64,000 bases of DNA, taken from NCBI GenBank assembly GCA_028753945.1, contig JAPNXP010000007.1:3658001-3722000 (forward strand), given 5' to 3'. Shown piece after piece: positions 43,630-56,021 of the stretch; position 1 is the first letter of the stretch; each line of letters begins with the position of its first letter. A program made the position numbers and the translations under genes. Origin of the DNA: Hexactinellida sp. DTS-2022. Taxonomy: Eukaryota > Porifera > Hexactinellida. Below the pieces are notes generated by a model. That model was not told where the DNA came from, made no database searches, and saw nothing but the letters and a program-made list of their open reading frames with translations.

Positions 43630-44150
43630 GCTGGTAAATTATGGGCCCTGGTCGTGTTGAATAACGTGAGGAACACCACAGGTAAGATAGATTTCCTGCT
43701 TGGTCTTTAGAGCACGAGCAACCACAAACTTAGTTAGATAACATACAATAACTAGTATGTGGTGAAATCCAAAGGAGTTTCCCGGTATGTCACATACAAG
43801 GGCGATTTCACAATGTTTCCAAGGTTCTTCAGGTAGTGAAATTGGTTGAAGTTCTCGTTGAGGTTCGGGTGGGAGTGAGCAGTTATTTTACACTGATGAC
43901 AGGTTTTTATCTAGGAATAAACTTAACTAAAATACTGGCAATAGTTTTATATAATTGATCACAATTGCTTACATAATTTTCAACGTCTTAGTATAATCCC
44001 ATCCAAGTGTCCTTAGAGCGAATACATGAATCGTGGTTCCCATTGCAGCATGGGATACATCATCATGGTACTGAATAAAATCCAAAACTTCAGAATGAGC
44101 TGGTACTTGGAGGAATGTTACTCTTCCTTTAGAATCGCGAACACACTGAA
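43630..44150 (-). pseudogene. Retroviral-type integrase remnant (HHCC and catalytic core)
   Basis: On the minus strand, CVRDSKGRVTFLQVPAHSEV and then HDDVSHAAMGTTIHV supply the H-x4-H part, with LGWDY after it. In another frame CHQC (about 43895) supplies the C-x2-C. The core follows: PEEPWKHCEIALVCDIPGNS, then HHILVIVCYLTKFVVARALK and CGVPHVIQHDQGP. This is the order zinc finger, first acidic region, D-x-G block of retroviral/KRBA2-type integrases, which join element DNA to the host. The first catalytic Asp position is disturbed, and frameshifts separate the pieces. Whether it came from a Ty3-like retroelement or a Ginger/KRBA2-like element is not decidable here. Confidence 0.6.
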
Positions 44151-44269
44151 AAAGTAATATAAGATAACTAATTATTCAGATCGTCAGAATCAAACCCAAT
44201 TCTTGTGTTTAGATAAAAAAAAATTATTTATTTATTAATTAATAATTCTTTCTTCCTCAATTTATCTCA

Positions 44270-44470
44270 ATCGCAAAGTAACTTCATTTCTTAAATTTAC
44301 GGGTTGTTCTAATCCTTGTTGTTTAATTTCTATTCCATCCATGAATCCTCTGCTAGCTTTTTCTCTTTGTGCTTGTAAAAAAATTCTGTCTTCAACAATT
44401 GAAATTAGATCTAGACTCTAGTGCACTTGCAGATGCAATATCAAATAGATTATTCAAGTTATCACTAAAC
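44270..44470 (-). pseudogene. Decayed coding fragment upstream of the integrase
   Basis: Minus-strand frames read NNLFDIASASALES and ISIVEDRIFLQAQREKASRG, then FMDGIEIKQQGLEQ. The run is clearly protein-like and resembles a conserved segment of uncharacterised transposon proteins, but no function is known to me. A stop and a shift break it. Confidence 0.35.
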
Positions 44471-44781
44471 TCTTTTTCCTTTTTCCTTTCTCTACTTCGT
44501 CCTTGGCACGCATAGGGATGCGAGCTTTATTCCTTAATATACAAAGCTCATCTATAACAGTACTTTATGCTTCTTTGATATTTCAACGACTGATTAGATG
44601 TATATAGAAAAAGCGCCGAATTGTATCTCCAAATGGAGGTAATTTTGACATCCTATTCTTTCAATTGGCTGTCCCACCAAGAAAATTTGACTTTGTCGAC
44701 GTTTTAAGAATGACAATTTATAAGCCATATTCTAAAATAAAGAAATGGAACTAAACTAATTCTCATTTATATACTATACAT

Positions 44782-45082
44782 CAGTGCACGACAAAATGAA
44801 ATTTAGATGGTGGCTAATTAAGCCACCATCTCACTTTTTCTGGTGGCTAAAGAATAATCAACGGCCGGTTTAACTAACAACTGATGGCTTGAGAAAATTC
44901 TGATGCCGTAAAACAACAATAATATTCATAACCAATAATTCAACGAACAATTTAATCTACACAACATTAAATAATTCCACAATTAATGGTGGATTAGTTA
45001 AGCCACCAAAGTTTAAATTTGGTGGCTTAAGAAAGATTTTTGGTGGCTAACGCCACCAAACCACCTAATTTGTCGAGCACTG
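44782..45082. mobile_element. hAT-type MITE (CAGTGCTCGACAAATTAGGT), 301 bp
   Basis: The left end CAGTGCACGACAAAATGAAA and the right end, inverse of CAGTGCTCGACAAATTAGGT, with the exact 8-bp TSD CTATACAT (44774-44781 and 45083-45090). The interior repeats GGTGGCTTAA/TTAAGCCACC in both orientations. Confidence 0.93.
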
Positions 45083-45090
45083 CTATACAT

Positions 45091-46597
45091 ACAATTATGG
45101 AATATCTTTATTATATGGAAATTTACACAAATTAGTGGGATATTTGCTAAGTTGATTGATTCTGACAAAATAGTGCACAGTGGTCAAACCAGGTGAAAAA
45201 TTCGAAATTTTGACAATACTTGTTTTTGGTATTTTTAGCTTTATAAAATTCTGCATAGTTGTAAACCAAGAAAAATGCATTTATTTTGAAAATTGAGTGT
45301 GGTTACATTCCGATAACACTCGACTGAAGTCATGACTATGATATTGGGTTACAGTATAAAATGACGTCTATCAAAATACCATTGACTATTCCAATCTCCA
45401 GGTTACTTTATATAAATAGTGAATGCAAAGTGTAAACATATTTAGAATGCATTTTTCTCCTTTATTCGAATTAATAATTTATTGCAGATTTATTTGCTTA
45501 TTAAACCTATTATGAGCTGTTGAAATTTTCCAAACAGTTGGATTAATTTAACTAGATTCAGGTAATCTGAGAGGAAAATCTCAAATTGAAGTGAATTGAG
45601 AAGCGTAATACCAACATAAATTATTAGTTATATATCTATTCTAGTAATTAAAAATATATTTATACCCGCAGGTACCCGCAAACAATCTTAAAAATCGGCT
45701 AAGAGTAAGCCCAATCGCCTAAAATTTCACTTATATTTGGCAAGATTAAATTTTATGGTTTGTTTATAAATGTTACATTATGAATATTAATTACAAGACT
45801 CATGGACAATTACAAAGTGTACACCTTTTTGAAAGGGAATGATTCTGATAACCTTAGTTTCTTGACTCGTAAGTTCATGGCACAATGTTCTGTTCAAGAC
45901 GAGCGTCTCCTCTGTCGGAGTGATTATGTTTCATTCTTACAGAGGAAGAACATATAACTTAAACATAATCAAAATATATCTCATCTAACGAATAATGAGC
46001 TATTCTTGAGGTTAATTAGAGAATAATTAATGTAATATCTTTATAGTCGCATATAGATACAATACTATGTATATCTCTAAAAATTGGCAGCATTAAAAAT
46101 TAACTCTATTTTGGCAATGTGACACCTCTTAATTATTTGGTAACATGCTAATATTTCTCAGTTCCAATTTCTGACACAATATGACCAAATTTTAAGGTGG
46201 CCCATATACAATGATAATTTTTATATTTTTCATTCAATTAAGCACCACCCTAAATAACAGGCTACAAATTTTATAATGTGCATATGAGTATGACAGGATA
46301 CTATGTCTATGAAGTAGATTACAAGCTCTTTTTTTGGAGAAGAAATATAATTTAATAAGTAAATTAATATTCTTTAAATACCTTCTTATACATATTCGAG
46401 TTCATTTCATATACGTATTTGAAAATATTCTTCCCCTCAATCGCGAAATTTCATGCATTTTAAAATGTTTTGATGTTTTGATCCTATTAGAGTCAATTTC
46501 CTTGACGTTAATATCATAGAGCGTTAATTTCCTATAATAAGCTAGTTTGGAACAAAAATGTGATGCAATCCAACTAAATTTTTATTATGGCAATATT
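45091..46597. other. AT-rich non-coding DNA
   Basis: Only short frames (for example 45280-45095 minus, 46334-46519 plus) without domains. No TIR-bounded element recognised. Confidence 0.4.
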
Positions 46598-46673
46598 TTT
46601 TGCAGTCCGCAGTTTGAGGACCCCTGCATTATATAATAAAGCTGGCCCCCCTGATCTTGCCTTCGCCGCCACT
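46598..46673. repeat. Two adjacent hAT right ends
   Basis: GCAGTTTGAGGACCCCTG (ending about 46625) is the inverse of the common hAT start CAGGGGTCCTCAAACTG. GCCTTCGCCGCCACTG (ending about 46673) is the inverse of CAGTGGCGGCGAAGGC. Left partners were not found in the window. Confidence 0.5.
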
Positions 46674-46934
46674 GGAAGATGTGAACATGAGTACGCGGTC
46701 AAGCAATGTGTACTAGTATGCTCTAAATTAGAATAGGCTCAAATCGACTTGAAATTAACGCATTCAAAAAATAATGCTATGATGTATATACTAATCGCCT
46801 GATATTGAGTTCAATATTGTTTTCTCATAGAAACATTTTGGTTTTAATTACACAATAATTGCTGAAATAAGAAAAGTAGGATAGCTAGAGACAAGCTCTT
46901 TGTTACATATGATAGCTAATATGCAAAGCTTGGC

Positions 46935-47300
46935 ACTAGTCCGTTAATCCGTTAATCGTTAATTAACGGCAGTTAAATTTTTCGTTAACGATTAACTTTA
47001 CTTTACTTTGAAATCATTAACGGACTTAATTTACTTCCGTTAGATTTACAAGTCCGTTAACGCAATTATGAATTCTTGATAGTTTCTATTACAATAACCG
47101 AACAAATGCTTTTGAACAACAGGTATTTTATCCCATACACAATATGCTTCTTGTAGCGTATTAACGGCTGTTTAACCGACTTTGGAATACTTTAAACATC
47201 TTGCTATAGTCATAAACTTTCGATTTTAAGATTTTTCTAATATCCATGAATACGTGTCCCTGCCACGTGTACGTGTCCCTACCACTTGTAGTCATGGGAG
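46935..47300. repeat. Repeat with CCGTTAA words and a Tc1-like fragment
   Basis: 46945-47062 is a patchwork of TCCGTTAA/TTAACGGA words. 47093-47300 (TTTTGAACAACAGGTATTTTA, TATTAACGGCTGTTTAA, CCTGCCACGTG) aligns to the interior of the Tc1-like element at 57590-58343. Confidence 0.45.
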
Positions 47301-48020
47301 GGGGCAGGGGGCAGCCCCCCCCCCTAGTTTAAATCCTGCCCCCCCCGCAGGAGGGGGCATAATTAGGGTATTCTATAGTTAATATCATATCTGATAACTT
47401 AGCCCAGTCTATTCACTCGACTCATGCCCATGAATTCCCTGTAAATTGACTCATTCCCCTGGAAACATTTCTAGCGGATCGATTCCGATCGAATGTCTAA
47501 AATTTTTAGCTCGCTCGCTACGCTCGCTTAATTTTAATCGATAACATACATGTTGTCACCGTATATGTGGAATAGTATCCCCACCCACGAATAATCGCCC
47601 CCCCCCAAAAAAAATTAGCAAATAATTTTTAACCACTTCCCAGTGTTAACATCTTTTTCATCTATAAAGTATAATCTATTTATTAAAGTCGGTTATCTAA
47701 CGACTTTAATAAATAAATTGTGACAACATGTAATATCCTCGGGAAGCCATCAAATTTCTGGTCCCCAAATGACGAAAACAACAATAATCTCATATAAATA
47801 AGGTACGTAATTGAAATATTTTCTATTAGTAAATACAGATCTTAGTCACTTTCAGAAGTGATATACTGAGTTTGTGGAGCACAGTTGAGTAAATACGTGT
47901 CTAAATGGGTGGACCATGTGTAAAATCCCCTTGCGTGGGCAGGTACAAAATTGGGTGTGACTTTGTGCACGCGTATCATTACCGTTAACCAGTGATGTTT
48001 GGGGGGGGGGGGGCGCTTAT
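47301..48020. repeat. C-rich unit, short perfect hairpin and G run
   Basis: 47305-47400 is the second copy of the C-rich unit at 34023. TTTATTAAAGTCG (47679-47691) is mirrored at 47701-47713 around a 9-base loop. A run of 13 G starts at 48001. CTCGCTACGCTCGC near 47514 echoes the GCGAGCG words at 6300. Confidence 0.45.
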
Positions 48021-48089
48021 ATCCCAGGGGGGCGCTCCTTCCTATCAGTTATCTATAGAATTCATTATTGGGGGCCGTTTTCAGTGGCA

Positions 48090-48480
48090 AATATTTTCTG
48101 CATAAATGGTGCTAGAACCATTTTTTCCATGGAATATTGTTCCTAGGACCATTTTTCCATGGAATCTAGGTTTCCGAACCTATTCTTTCGGGGAAATTTG
48201 CTCCGAGTTCCCATTATTCCATGCAAAAATGGTCCTATGACCAAAATTCAATGAAATACTGGTCCCATCGTGGGACGAAATATTTCAGACCTGGACCATT
48301 TTTCCATCGAATATTGGCCCACTAACCAGATTTTCCGGTAAATTGGTACGGGGGACAATTTTGGGGACAAATTTTCCAGTGACAGAACTATGAGGATTAT
48401 ATTTGGCACGGAAGGTCATAAATATGTTGACATTATAGGTAAACTGGCACACTTCATTCAAAAGGTTGCCGGCCCCTGAT
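48090..48480. repeat. Degenerate ~40-bp repeat array with CCATGGAAT units, then a hAT end
   Basis: Words such as GGTCCTAGGACC-like centres and TTTTTCCATGGAAT recur every 40 bases or so from 48110 to 48340. AAGGTTGCCGGCCCCTG (ending about 48478) is the inverse of the common hAT start CAGGGGCCGGCAACCTT, so the array may be the interior of a decayed hAT element. Confidence 0.45.
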
Positions 48481-48539
48481 CTATACTATTAACGCTTCCA
48501 TACATTACTATTTTGTCAATTGTTACAAAATCCCCTAAA

Positions 48540-49450
48540 TGATTTTTTAGTATACAACGCTTCATTCAGCTCCCAAGGACATGCAAAGGTCAAATGTGGT
48601 TTATATAAACTATTTTCACCTCTATGTAAACAATATTTCGGATGTTGAGTATAGATTTTCAGTGATTCAGGACTTTTAGATGGATTGATTACTTGTAACT
48701 AACAAGATTTTTGGTGATTTCCTTTAATATATGGTCCATTTGATATTCTTGGGGTAAAACACCAAAATTGATCAAAAAATTATATAGAAAGAGAAAATTC
48801 GAAAAGTTAGGATCCATTATCGATCTTTGGGGTACAAATTCATACGTACCTCCTCTTAAAACAATTCTCAGACTCCCGTGCACCTAGAATTAAAACTAAC
48901 TATTGAAAAAGGCTCGCAATACCCGATTAAATATACGTCCCTAATACATTTTGGGGCCTTCAGACGCACGGTTAGAGAATGGCCATATATGGTATGGATA
49001 TGTGCCACATTTTGATTATGCAGCATTTTTGTATTTTATAAACTATAGACAGTAGATCTTAGCTCTAAGCGATTATTCACATCCTTATATCATGCATATA
49101 CCATTAGAATAACAAATGAGAGCATAATCCAAATATTTAGCATGCTAAGAAGTCCAATACCATATATGGAGGTATTATGTGACCATCACAGAAAATCAAT
49201 AATTAAACTCAAAGTTGTTCTTGAGCTTAGCTCTTTCTTGCTAACACTACTAGTGATCGTTTTCAAGGTATATGAACTACTTGAAATAGTTTCAAAAACC
49301 TTTTCTGTTAGTCTTCATGAAAGTTAGTGCCACTATTGTGTCCTTATAAACCCATTTCTCCACATAAATATTTGGAATATCGGCTGATGAAAAAGCTAGA
49401 GAACTCCGAAAATATTTATGATATAACCTAGAAATTTTTGGAACGAAGCT
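48540..49450 (+). repeat. Dispersed repeat R2, forward copy
   Basis: It matches 37000-37690 in inverse across most of its length, including GACTCCCGTGCACCTAGAAT, CTAATACATTTTGGGG and CCATATATGG...GATATGTGCCACA. Open frames inside (48883-48689, 49142-49327) are not conserved as proteins. Confidence 0.65.
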
Positions 49451-49716
49451 GAACATCAATAGATATAATCTTACCGTTGCAATTCCCCAAATCTTTCATT
49501 GTTCCAAAGTTATTCATGAAAGATTTTCAAAATCGGTCCAATTTATACAGAATCTTGACCAAATTGCTAATATTTTAAAACTAAGGTGTTTTAGAAAGGA
49601 AAACCTTATTTGGAAATTAAGTAAATATATCATTGATCTGATTTTGGATTAAAAAACAATGGTTTCTTCTAATTTATCACTTCAACAAATCAAATGGACA
49701 CTATTATCGTCAATGG

Positions 49717-51438
49717 CGCGGACTACTAGATACCCGGACGCGACAAAGCCAAACCACAATCAAAAATGCGTAGGCTGAACATTGTATGACTGAAAATATG
49801 GTCAATTCTGTATTTTTAGTCACTAAATTTGGTATCTAACACAATCTTTGGGCGCTGAATTCAAAAATGACAATTTCAAGGTTCAAAAATTCACTCCCCG
49901 CCCTAATTTTGGCAAAAAGGCGTGGTCACACCCAAATATGGTCAATTCCATATTTTTGTTCTATTACTTCATCATAACACTAAATTCGCAATATCCTCTT
50001 AACTAGGAATGATATTGTTGAAAATATGATTAATAAATTGTTCAGCTAAATATATATTACTACGTTACGGTCGTGACCTTCGGTATACAAGGCCTGACTT
50101 GCTAGGCGAAAATTGTGTACCATGGATTACTTAAAGTGCATTGAAAAATGGAGAATTGATCTTTATTCCAATAATTAGCAATGATAGAGCTGAAAAGTGT
50201 ATTATAGCTATATAGGAATATGGTATCCAGGTATACATAGCACCCTCCAGAATTGTGATATGTCATCATCTGATGACGTTATGGTAATTTTGGTTGCGAA
50301 TTATCTTGTTTTTCTAGCATACTTTTAACATAGTTAAACGCGTTATAAATGTTCAAAATTGGAACATGGTTATACCCAGAAGTAGTAGAATAAAATATAT
50401 CGAAATTATAAATGAAATGTTGACACATTCCTCGGTTGCCATGGGAAATGTATATTTCCTAAAATGTGCCATAACTCAAAAACTATGAATGTTATGTAAA
50501 CTAGACTGGTACTGATCTGTCCGGAATAGGTAACTTCCTATTCATCGATAATACATTTTCCATGCCTAACTTCAATAATCTTTGAGATAGTGAGATAATT
50601 AACACTTAATTCATTATTAAGTAATGACTCACTATCTCAAAGATTATTGAAGTTAGGCATAGAAAATGTATTATCGATGAACAGGAAGTTACCTATTCCA
50701 GATAGATCAGTACCAGTCTAGTTTGCATAACATTCATAGTTTTTGAGTTATGGCACATTTTAGGAAATATACATTTTTCATGGCAACCGAGGAATGTGTC
50801 AACATTCCATTTATAATTTCGATATATTTTATTCTACTACTTCTGGGTATAACCATGTTCCAATTATGAACATTTATAACGCGTTTAACTATGTTAAAAG
50901 TATGCTAGAAAAACAAGATAATTCGCAACCAAAATTACCATAACGTCATCAGATGATGACATATCACAATTCTGGAGGGTGCTATGTATACCTGGATACC
51001 ATATTCCTATATAGCTATAATACACTTTTCTGCTCTATCATTGCTAATTATTGGAATAAAGATCAATTCTCCATTTTTCAATGCACTTTAAGTAATCCAT
51101 GGTACACAAGCTGAACAATTTATTAATCATATTTTCAACAATATCATTCCTAGTTAAGAGGATATTGCGAATTTAGTGTTATGATGAAGTAATAGAACAA
51201 AAATATGGAATTGACCATATTTGGGTGTGACCACGCCTTTTTGCCAAAATTAGGGCGGGGAGTGAATTTTTGAACCTTGAAATTGTCATTTTTGAATTCA
51301 GCGCCCAAAGATTGTGTTAGATACCAAATTTAGTGACTAAAAATACAGAATTGACCATATTTTCAGTCATACAATGTTCAGCCTACGCATTTTTGACTGT
51401 GGTTTGGCTTTGTCGCGTCCGGTATTCTAGTAGTCCGT
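49717..51438. mobile_element. Large foldback element, 1.72 kb, near-perfect arms
   Basis: The left arm begins CGCGGACTACTAGATACCCG and the right arm ends with its near inverse. The two arms of about 850 bp pair almost base for base and meet near 50610 around a loop of about 30 bases. The exact 8-bp TSD GTCAATGG lies at 49709-49716 and 51439-51446. There is no protein. Single-arm relatives are at 10917-11400 and 41690-41890. Confidence 0.92.
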
Positions 51439-51599
51439 GTCAATGGGCACCAAAAACCACATTTTTCAAAAAATCTTGAGACATGATGAAATTCTCCGGC
51501 ATGTTTTGATAATATATTGTTTACTTTAGGTACCCAGAGATGCCCCACGTTAAAAATTTTAAGTTTCTACTACAGAAAAAATTATAGCCATACCGCGTA

Positions 51600-52094
51600 A
51601 CACTAAGGTAATGTAAGGAAGCGTTAAAACACAAGGCTGGGTATGTGCTATATTTGTTTGTATGTTACGAGTTGATTGAAGAAAGTGGACGGTTTCCAAA
51701 TGTGATTTTTGGCATATAGGGGTAACTTTTGGCCCCCGCCAACAATTTGAGGTTTCCAATCGAAATTTCTCACACCTCGACAAGTTATGACACTTATTCG
51801 CACATGATTCGCGCCCTCTAAGAGTTAAAATTTTGAAAAATTAATAGAATATGCACATTAATGATGCGGACACGTTGGTCACACCAGATTGCCAATATGC
51901 TAACTCATTATCGCATGATGAGTATTGATGAAGTAATCACTAAAATCTCACATTGTTAAATTTGACTATTTACGCATATTTCCGCAATATAATCAATGTT
52001 AGAAGTATATAAACCACACATACCAACCGCGAAGCGGTTGGTGTAAGTGGTTGTGTTCTGCCGCGAAGCGACCTAGCAAGCGAAGCGCGCTAGT
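51600..52094 (+). mobile_element. Helitron-like element ending CTAGT
   Basis: The body shares ACAAGGCTGGGTATGTGC, GGTTTCCAAATGTGATTTTT and ACCTCGACAAGTTATGAC with 34333 and 31909. It ends CTGCCGCGAAGCGACCTAGC, then AAGCGAAGCGCGCTAGT, a clear hairpin plus CTAGT. The TC start is not defined. It is the best preserved 3' end of this family in the window. Confidence 0.6.
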
Positions 52095-52360
52095 ACTATA
52101 TTATACTGGCCCAGGAATGGAAAAATAATGATTTATTTTATATAAAATCAAAATCAAAATCAATTGATTTAAAGTTGATTTTACTATTTGAAAATTGTGA
52201 AACCTATTGCAATCGTAGTTATTTCGACGTAATATTACAAAGTATACTTACTGCGAAATTCGCAATTGAATACCTATTATACAATTTGAGTTATGTTCAT
52301 TCAAATCAATGATTTAAATTTCTTAAAAAAATCAAATAAATAATAAATTTTCCTAGCCTA

Positions 52361-52930
52361 TACTGGCCCAGTTCAATCTCACTGCATTTATTTTATTTTT
52401 ACTTTTTCTCCGTAGACGGTGCCCTGACCAGAAAATTGCCAATATGGTGTAGAATGACCTTCTAATTTTCACCTGGGTTCACGATTTTTGATGAACAAAT
52501 TTTGGACACATTTTTAACACCTTTCAAAATTTTCTTCACCATAGCTCAAGAAATGTCATCTAAACCCTCAACTTTTATTTCACCAATGGATTCACCATAA
52601 AACTCTGCGTCTGATGGGAGTAGAGAATATTTAATAGTGGCTTTAATTCTTGCCATAATGGGGTTTGAAATTTCTTTGTTTACTCACACATCAATTTCAG
52701 CAAAACTGTTAAATATACTTATATTGATTTAACTTGTTAATTCTTACTCTATTGTTTCAACTTGCGATAATTATATTGATTTAACTTGTGAATTCTAGCT
52801 GGCTTCTATTTAATTATAGTATTACTATAGAATGTATTAAAAAAAAAAAAAAAAGGAATTTGTAATTTGTAGACTTAACTCAACTCAACCGTGGATAACA
52901 TAGCCAAAATAATTGATTAATTTGTCAGTA
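52361..52930 (+). repeat. R1 repeat, copy
   Basis: Starts at ACTGGCCCAGTTCAATC, with CTCCGTAGACGGTGCCCTGA, ACTCTGCGTCTGATGGGAG, a GTTTCAACTTGCGATAATTA zone, a 15-base A run and the closing CCGTGGATAACATAGCC. No coding sequence. Confidence 0.65.
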
Positions 52931-53616
52931 TTTTGAAGTTGTCACATGTAAGAATAGTGAGAGTTGTCACATGTCAGAATAGATATTTGTAAAATTGTCC
53001 CATGTCAGAATCCTTTTCGTTACTATTATTAATTGTCAGAGTTACCACAATACAGATTACGTTAGTTATTTGTAATCAAAATGAGACAACATTTAATTTT
53101 GTCACGTGTTTGTTATTTTTCTGGTGTCAACAATCACTTCTTCAACATATCATATTGCTAAAATATGGGCAATTATAATATAGAGTATAACTAGCGAATC
53201 ATTACACATCATACAATAAACTATAATGGAATTTATTTCACATCAATATAAACTATCCTTGGAAAAGTTATTACAGCAGCAGACGGGCAGCAGGGCTTTA
53301 CATACATTATTGATTTTTATTTAAATAAAAATCATTTAAATATATGTGATGTAAAAAATCGATCAAATCAAATCATTTCCAAAATTCTCAATATTTTTCT
53401 ACTCCCGAGTCCTGACGATGTTCTTTTAGCCGATTACTAATGTATACATAATAATAAATTTATAATATTGTGATCTAAGAACCTTAATAAATATTATAGC
53501 TATGCTAACTACTAACTTTGTTTATTTTTACCTGGGAAATATCCTTTTAGATCTACCTATTAAAGGGTCAAAATTACTAATTCCGAGGTGACTTTAATAA
53601 ACGGAGTTGATAGTAA

Positions 53617-53788
53617 TATATTTGAACTCGGTTAGAACGCGGTTTAGTACGTACTTCGGCTTAAGAAGTACTAACTTGTATAAAAATTTTTGTCAATTTA
53701 TATTTATCTCTATGTTGTGTCAACTCGGTTAATACTTAAACGTACTAAATTTTCTCTCCAGAGGGGTACGTATAACCGAGTTCTACTG
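53617..53788. mobile_element. Decayed pogo-type MITE
   Basis: The right end is the inverse of CAGTAGAACTCGGTTATACG followed by TA. The left part, GAACTCGGTTAGAACGCGG, is its eroded partner. GTACGTAC-type words lie inside. Confidence 0.5.
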
Positions 53789-54060
53789 TAGTATATAAGC
53801 ACGTATATATCCCGTTAAACCGGAGCAATCTAAGAGTATTGGTATTGGGCTGTTCCTGGTCAAGTGAGTGATACGTATAACTTGGTTTTCAAATTAGCGA
53901 AGTGACTGTAGTTTCAAATGGAGGTGAAGTGGAACGATAAAATGTACCAAGACCCGCTATTGTATTTAGCGTGTTCATACTATGATAGCCTCCTGGAGTG
54001 GAAAAATACATTAATAAATATGGTTAGTAATACTATCTAGAGCAGGAAGGATTTATTTAA

Positions 54061-54760
54061 ACAATTTTACTGTGCCGACTATACTATAGTATAGTGGCCC
54101 AGTATTGGAATCCCTTCCTTTATTTTTAAAATTTTTTCTCCATAGCAGGTGCCCTGGCCACACCTGTATACATTGAGACCTGAAACTTGGCATGTAGTTG
54201 CGGAGTGATCGTCTAATTTGCACCTGGGGTTACGATTTTTTATCAAATGATTTCAACACCTATTTAAACTAATTATGGCTCATAACATGAAATAATTAGT
54301 ATTGAGCTTGATAAATTTTACATGTACGGATAGAGAAATAAATTCTACACCTTTTGGCAAATCACAAATATTCAATTTAGCCTAGGTTTGTGCCATAATT
54401 GGGGTGCCAATCTCCTGTGTTTCCTCACACTTCAGATCCAGTAAAACTGTTAAATCTAATTCTATTGTTTCAACTTGTAATAAATATATTAATTTAACTT
54501 GTTAAATCTTACTATATTGTTTCAACTTGCGATAATTATATTTATTTAACTTGTTAAATCTTTCTCTATTGTTTCAACTTGCGATAAATATAATGATTCA
54601 ACTTATAAATTCCAGCTGGCTTCTATTTAATTGTAGTAATACTGTATAATGGAATAAAGCAAATTAAATTAAATAAGGAATTTATGAGCTTAAATCAAAC
54701 TCACCGTGGATAACATTGCTAAAATAAATAACTAATAATATAATTTATTACCAATACATA
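54061..54760 (+). repeat. R1 repeat, longest copy
   Basis: It begins GTGCCGACTATACTATAGTA, then TAGTGGCCCAGTATTGG and GGGGTTACGATTTTTTATC. It carries three tandem ATTGTTTCAACTTG...AACTTGTTAAATC units (54450-54600) and ends CACCGTGGATAACATTGCTA. Confidence 0.7.
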
Positions 54761-54894
54761 ATGAATGAATGGCATTAAACTCAAGATAGTTTATGATAGA
54801 AACTAACTTCAAATTTATCTACCGTTCCTTGTGACTCGGACCAATTAACAAATGGTTCTTGTCACCTTGAGGCGTTGATGACTTGGCGAAAAAA

Positions 54895-55012
54895 AATCCA
54901 AAATTGCAGCCTGTGCCGACAGCATGTTCCTTTGGAGGCACTATCAATAAACCACAATCAAAATATAGTGCCACCAAAGGAACATGCGTCGTCACAGGCT
55001 GCAATTTGGATT
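54895..55012. repeat. Hairpin repeat H1, copy 1
   Basis: A 49-base arm (54895-54944, with GCAGCCTGTGCCGACAGCAT and TTCCTTTGGAGGCACTAT) is mirrored at 54965-55012 with a few mismatches around a 20-base loop. Confidence 0.85.
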
Positions 55013-55189
55013 TTAAATTGGGTTTCGTTTGTGTCACATTTGAGTTGCAAATTTCCTTTGTTTACTAACACTTCAGTTCAATTGAAAGTGTTAAATCTAA
55101 TTCTATTGTTTCAACTCGTTATTATAATATTGATTCAACTTGTGATATCGAGTAGGCTTCTATTTCCAATTGAAAAAAAAGATTATATA

Positions 55190-55360
55190 CCGTATTTCCC
55201 CGAATAAGCGCCCCGGCGCTTATTGTTTTCGTGAGCAAAAATTATCCTGAAATTTTGGGAAAATCCAGAATAGAATATTTAAGTGGGTTCTAATGGTTTG
55301 TACCAACTTATCATACCAATGTCATTTTCATTGACCCGGCGCTTATTCGGGGAAATACGG
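55190..55360. mobile_element. Mariner/pogo-type MITE (CCGTATTTCCCCGAATAAGC), 171 bp
   Basis: CCGTATTTCCCCGAATAAGC and its exact inverse at the right end, flanked by TA on both sides (55188-55189 and 55361-55362). The TIRs extend to about 25 bp. Confidence 0.92.
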
Positions 55361-56021
55361 TATTCCATAAAAACGATAGATTATGTGATTATATTTACTT
55401 CTGCGAGAATATAATTGCACTGTTATTATACTGACGTAATTAATTATAATTAATTCAGTCAGTATATTACTTATATAGATCCTTCCAAATTGTTTATTAG
55501 GGTTTTCGAGAGTGCGGAATTGAAATTTGATGGCCATATTAATTAATTTATTATTTATGACAAAATAATTTCAATTAATAATTGTAAGTTGACATTGAAA
55601 TTGGTGTTATATTATAAATATATTAATAATTATTTATACTAATTAATTAAATATCATAAATCTCAGAGATCATAGAAGATAGAAACAAACTTCCAATTTA
55701 TCAATTGATCCTTATGCTACGTAACACATCTACAAATGGGTCTTGACACCTTGAGGTGATGATGACATTGTCAAAAAAATGTATTTTACAATTTTGTGAA
55801 TTAAATAATTCGCATGGGTTGGTTGTAGTTGGGTGAATACCCAAAAGCACTTAAAAAATGCAGAGTCATCACAGATTATATTCTACTGAAACTTGAATAT
55901 CTCTCTAATGAAATGAGCTAAATGGAAACTTCACACTCACTAAGGGTCGTTGCCTTTTGAAACACCTTTCTGAAATAATTTAACACCTTCATAGTGATGA
56001 TGACATGGCGAAAGAAAAAAA

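Noticed and set aside
39554-46673. One long hAT element joining the CAGTGGCGGCG ends at 39554 and 46673
   Set aside because: Ends are similar, but flanking 8-mers differ and the interior holds unrelated complete insertions; treated as separate ends.
54819-55207. Frames on both strands around 55 kb
   Set aside because: Produced by the H1 hairpin and the neighbouring MITE.
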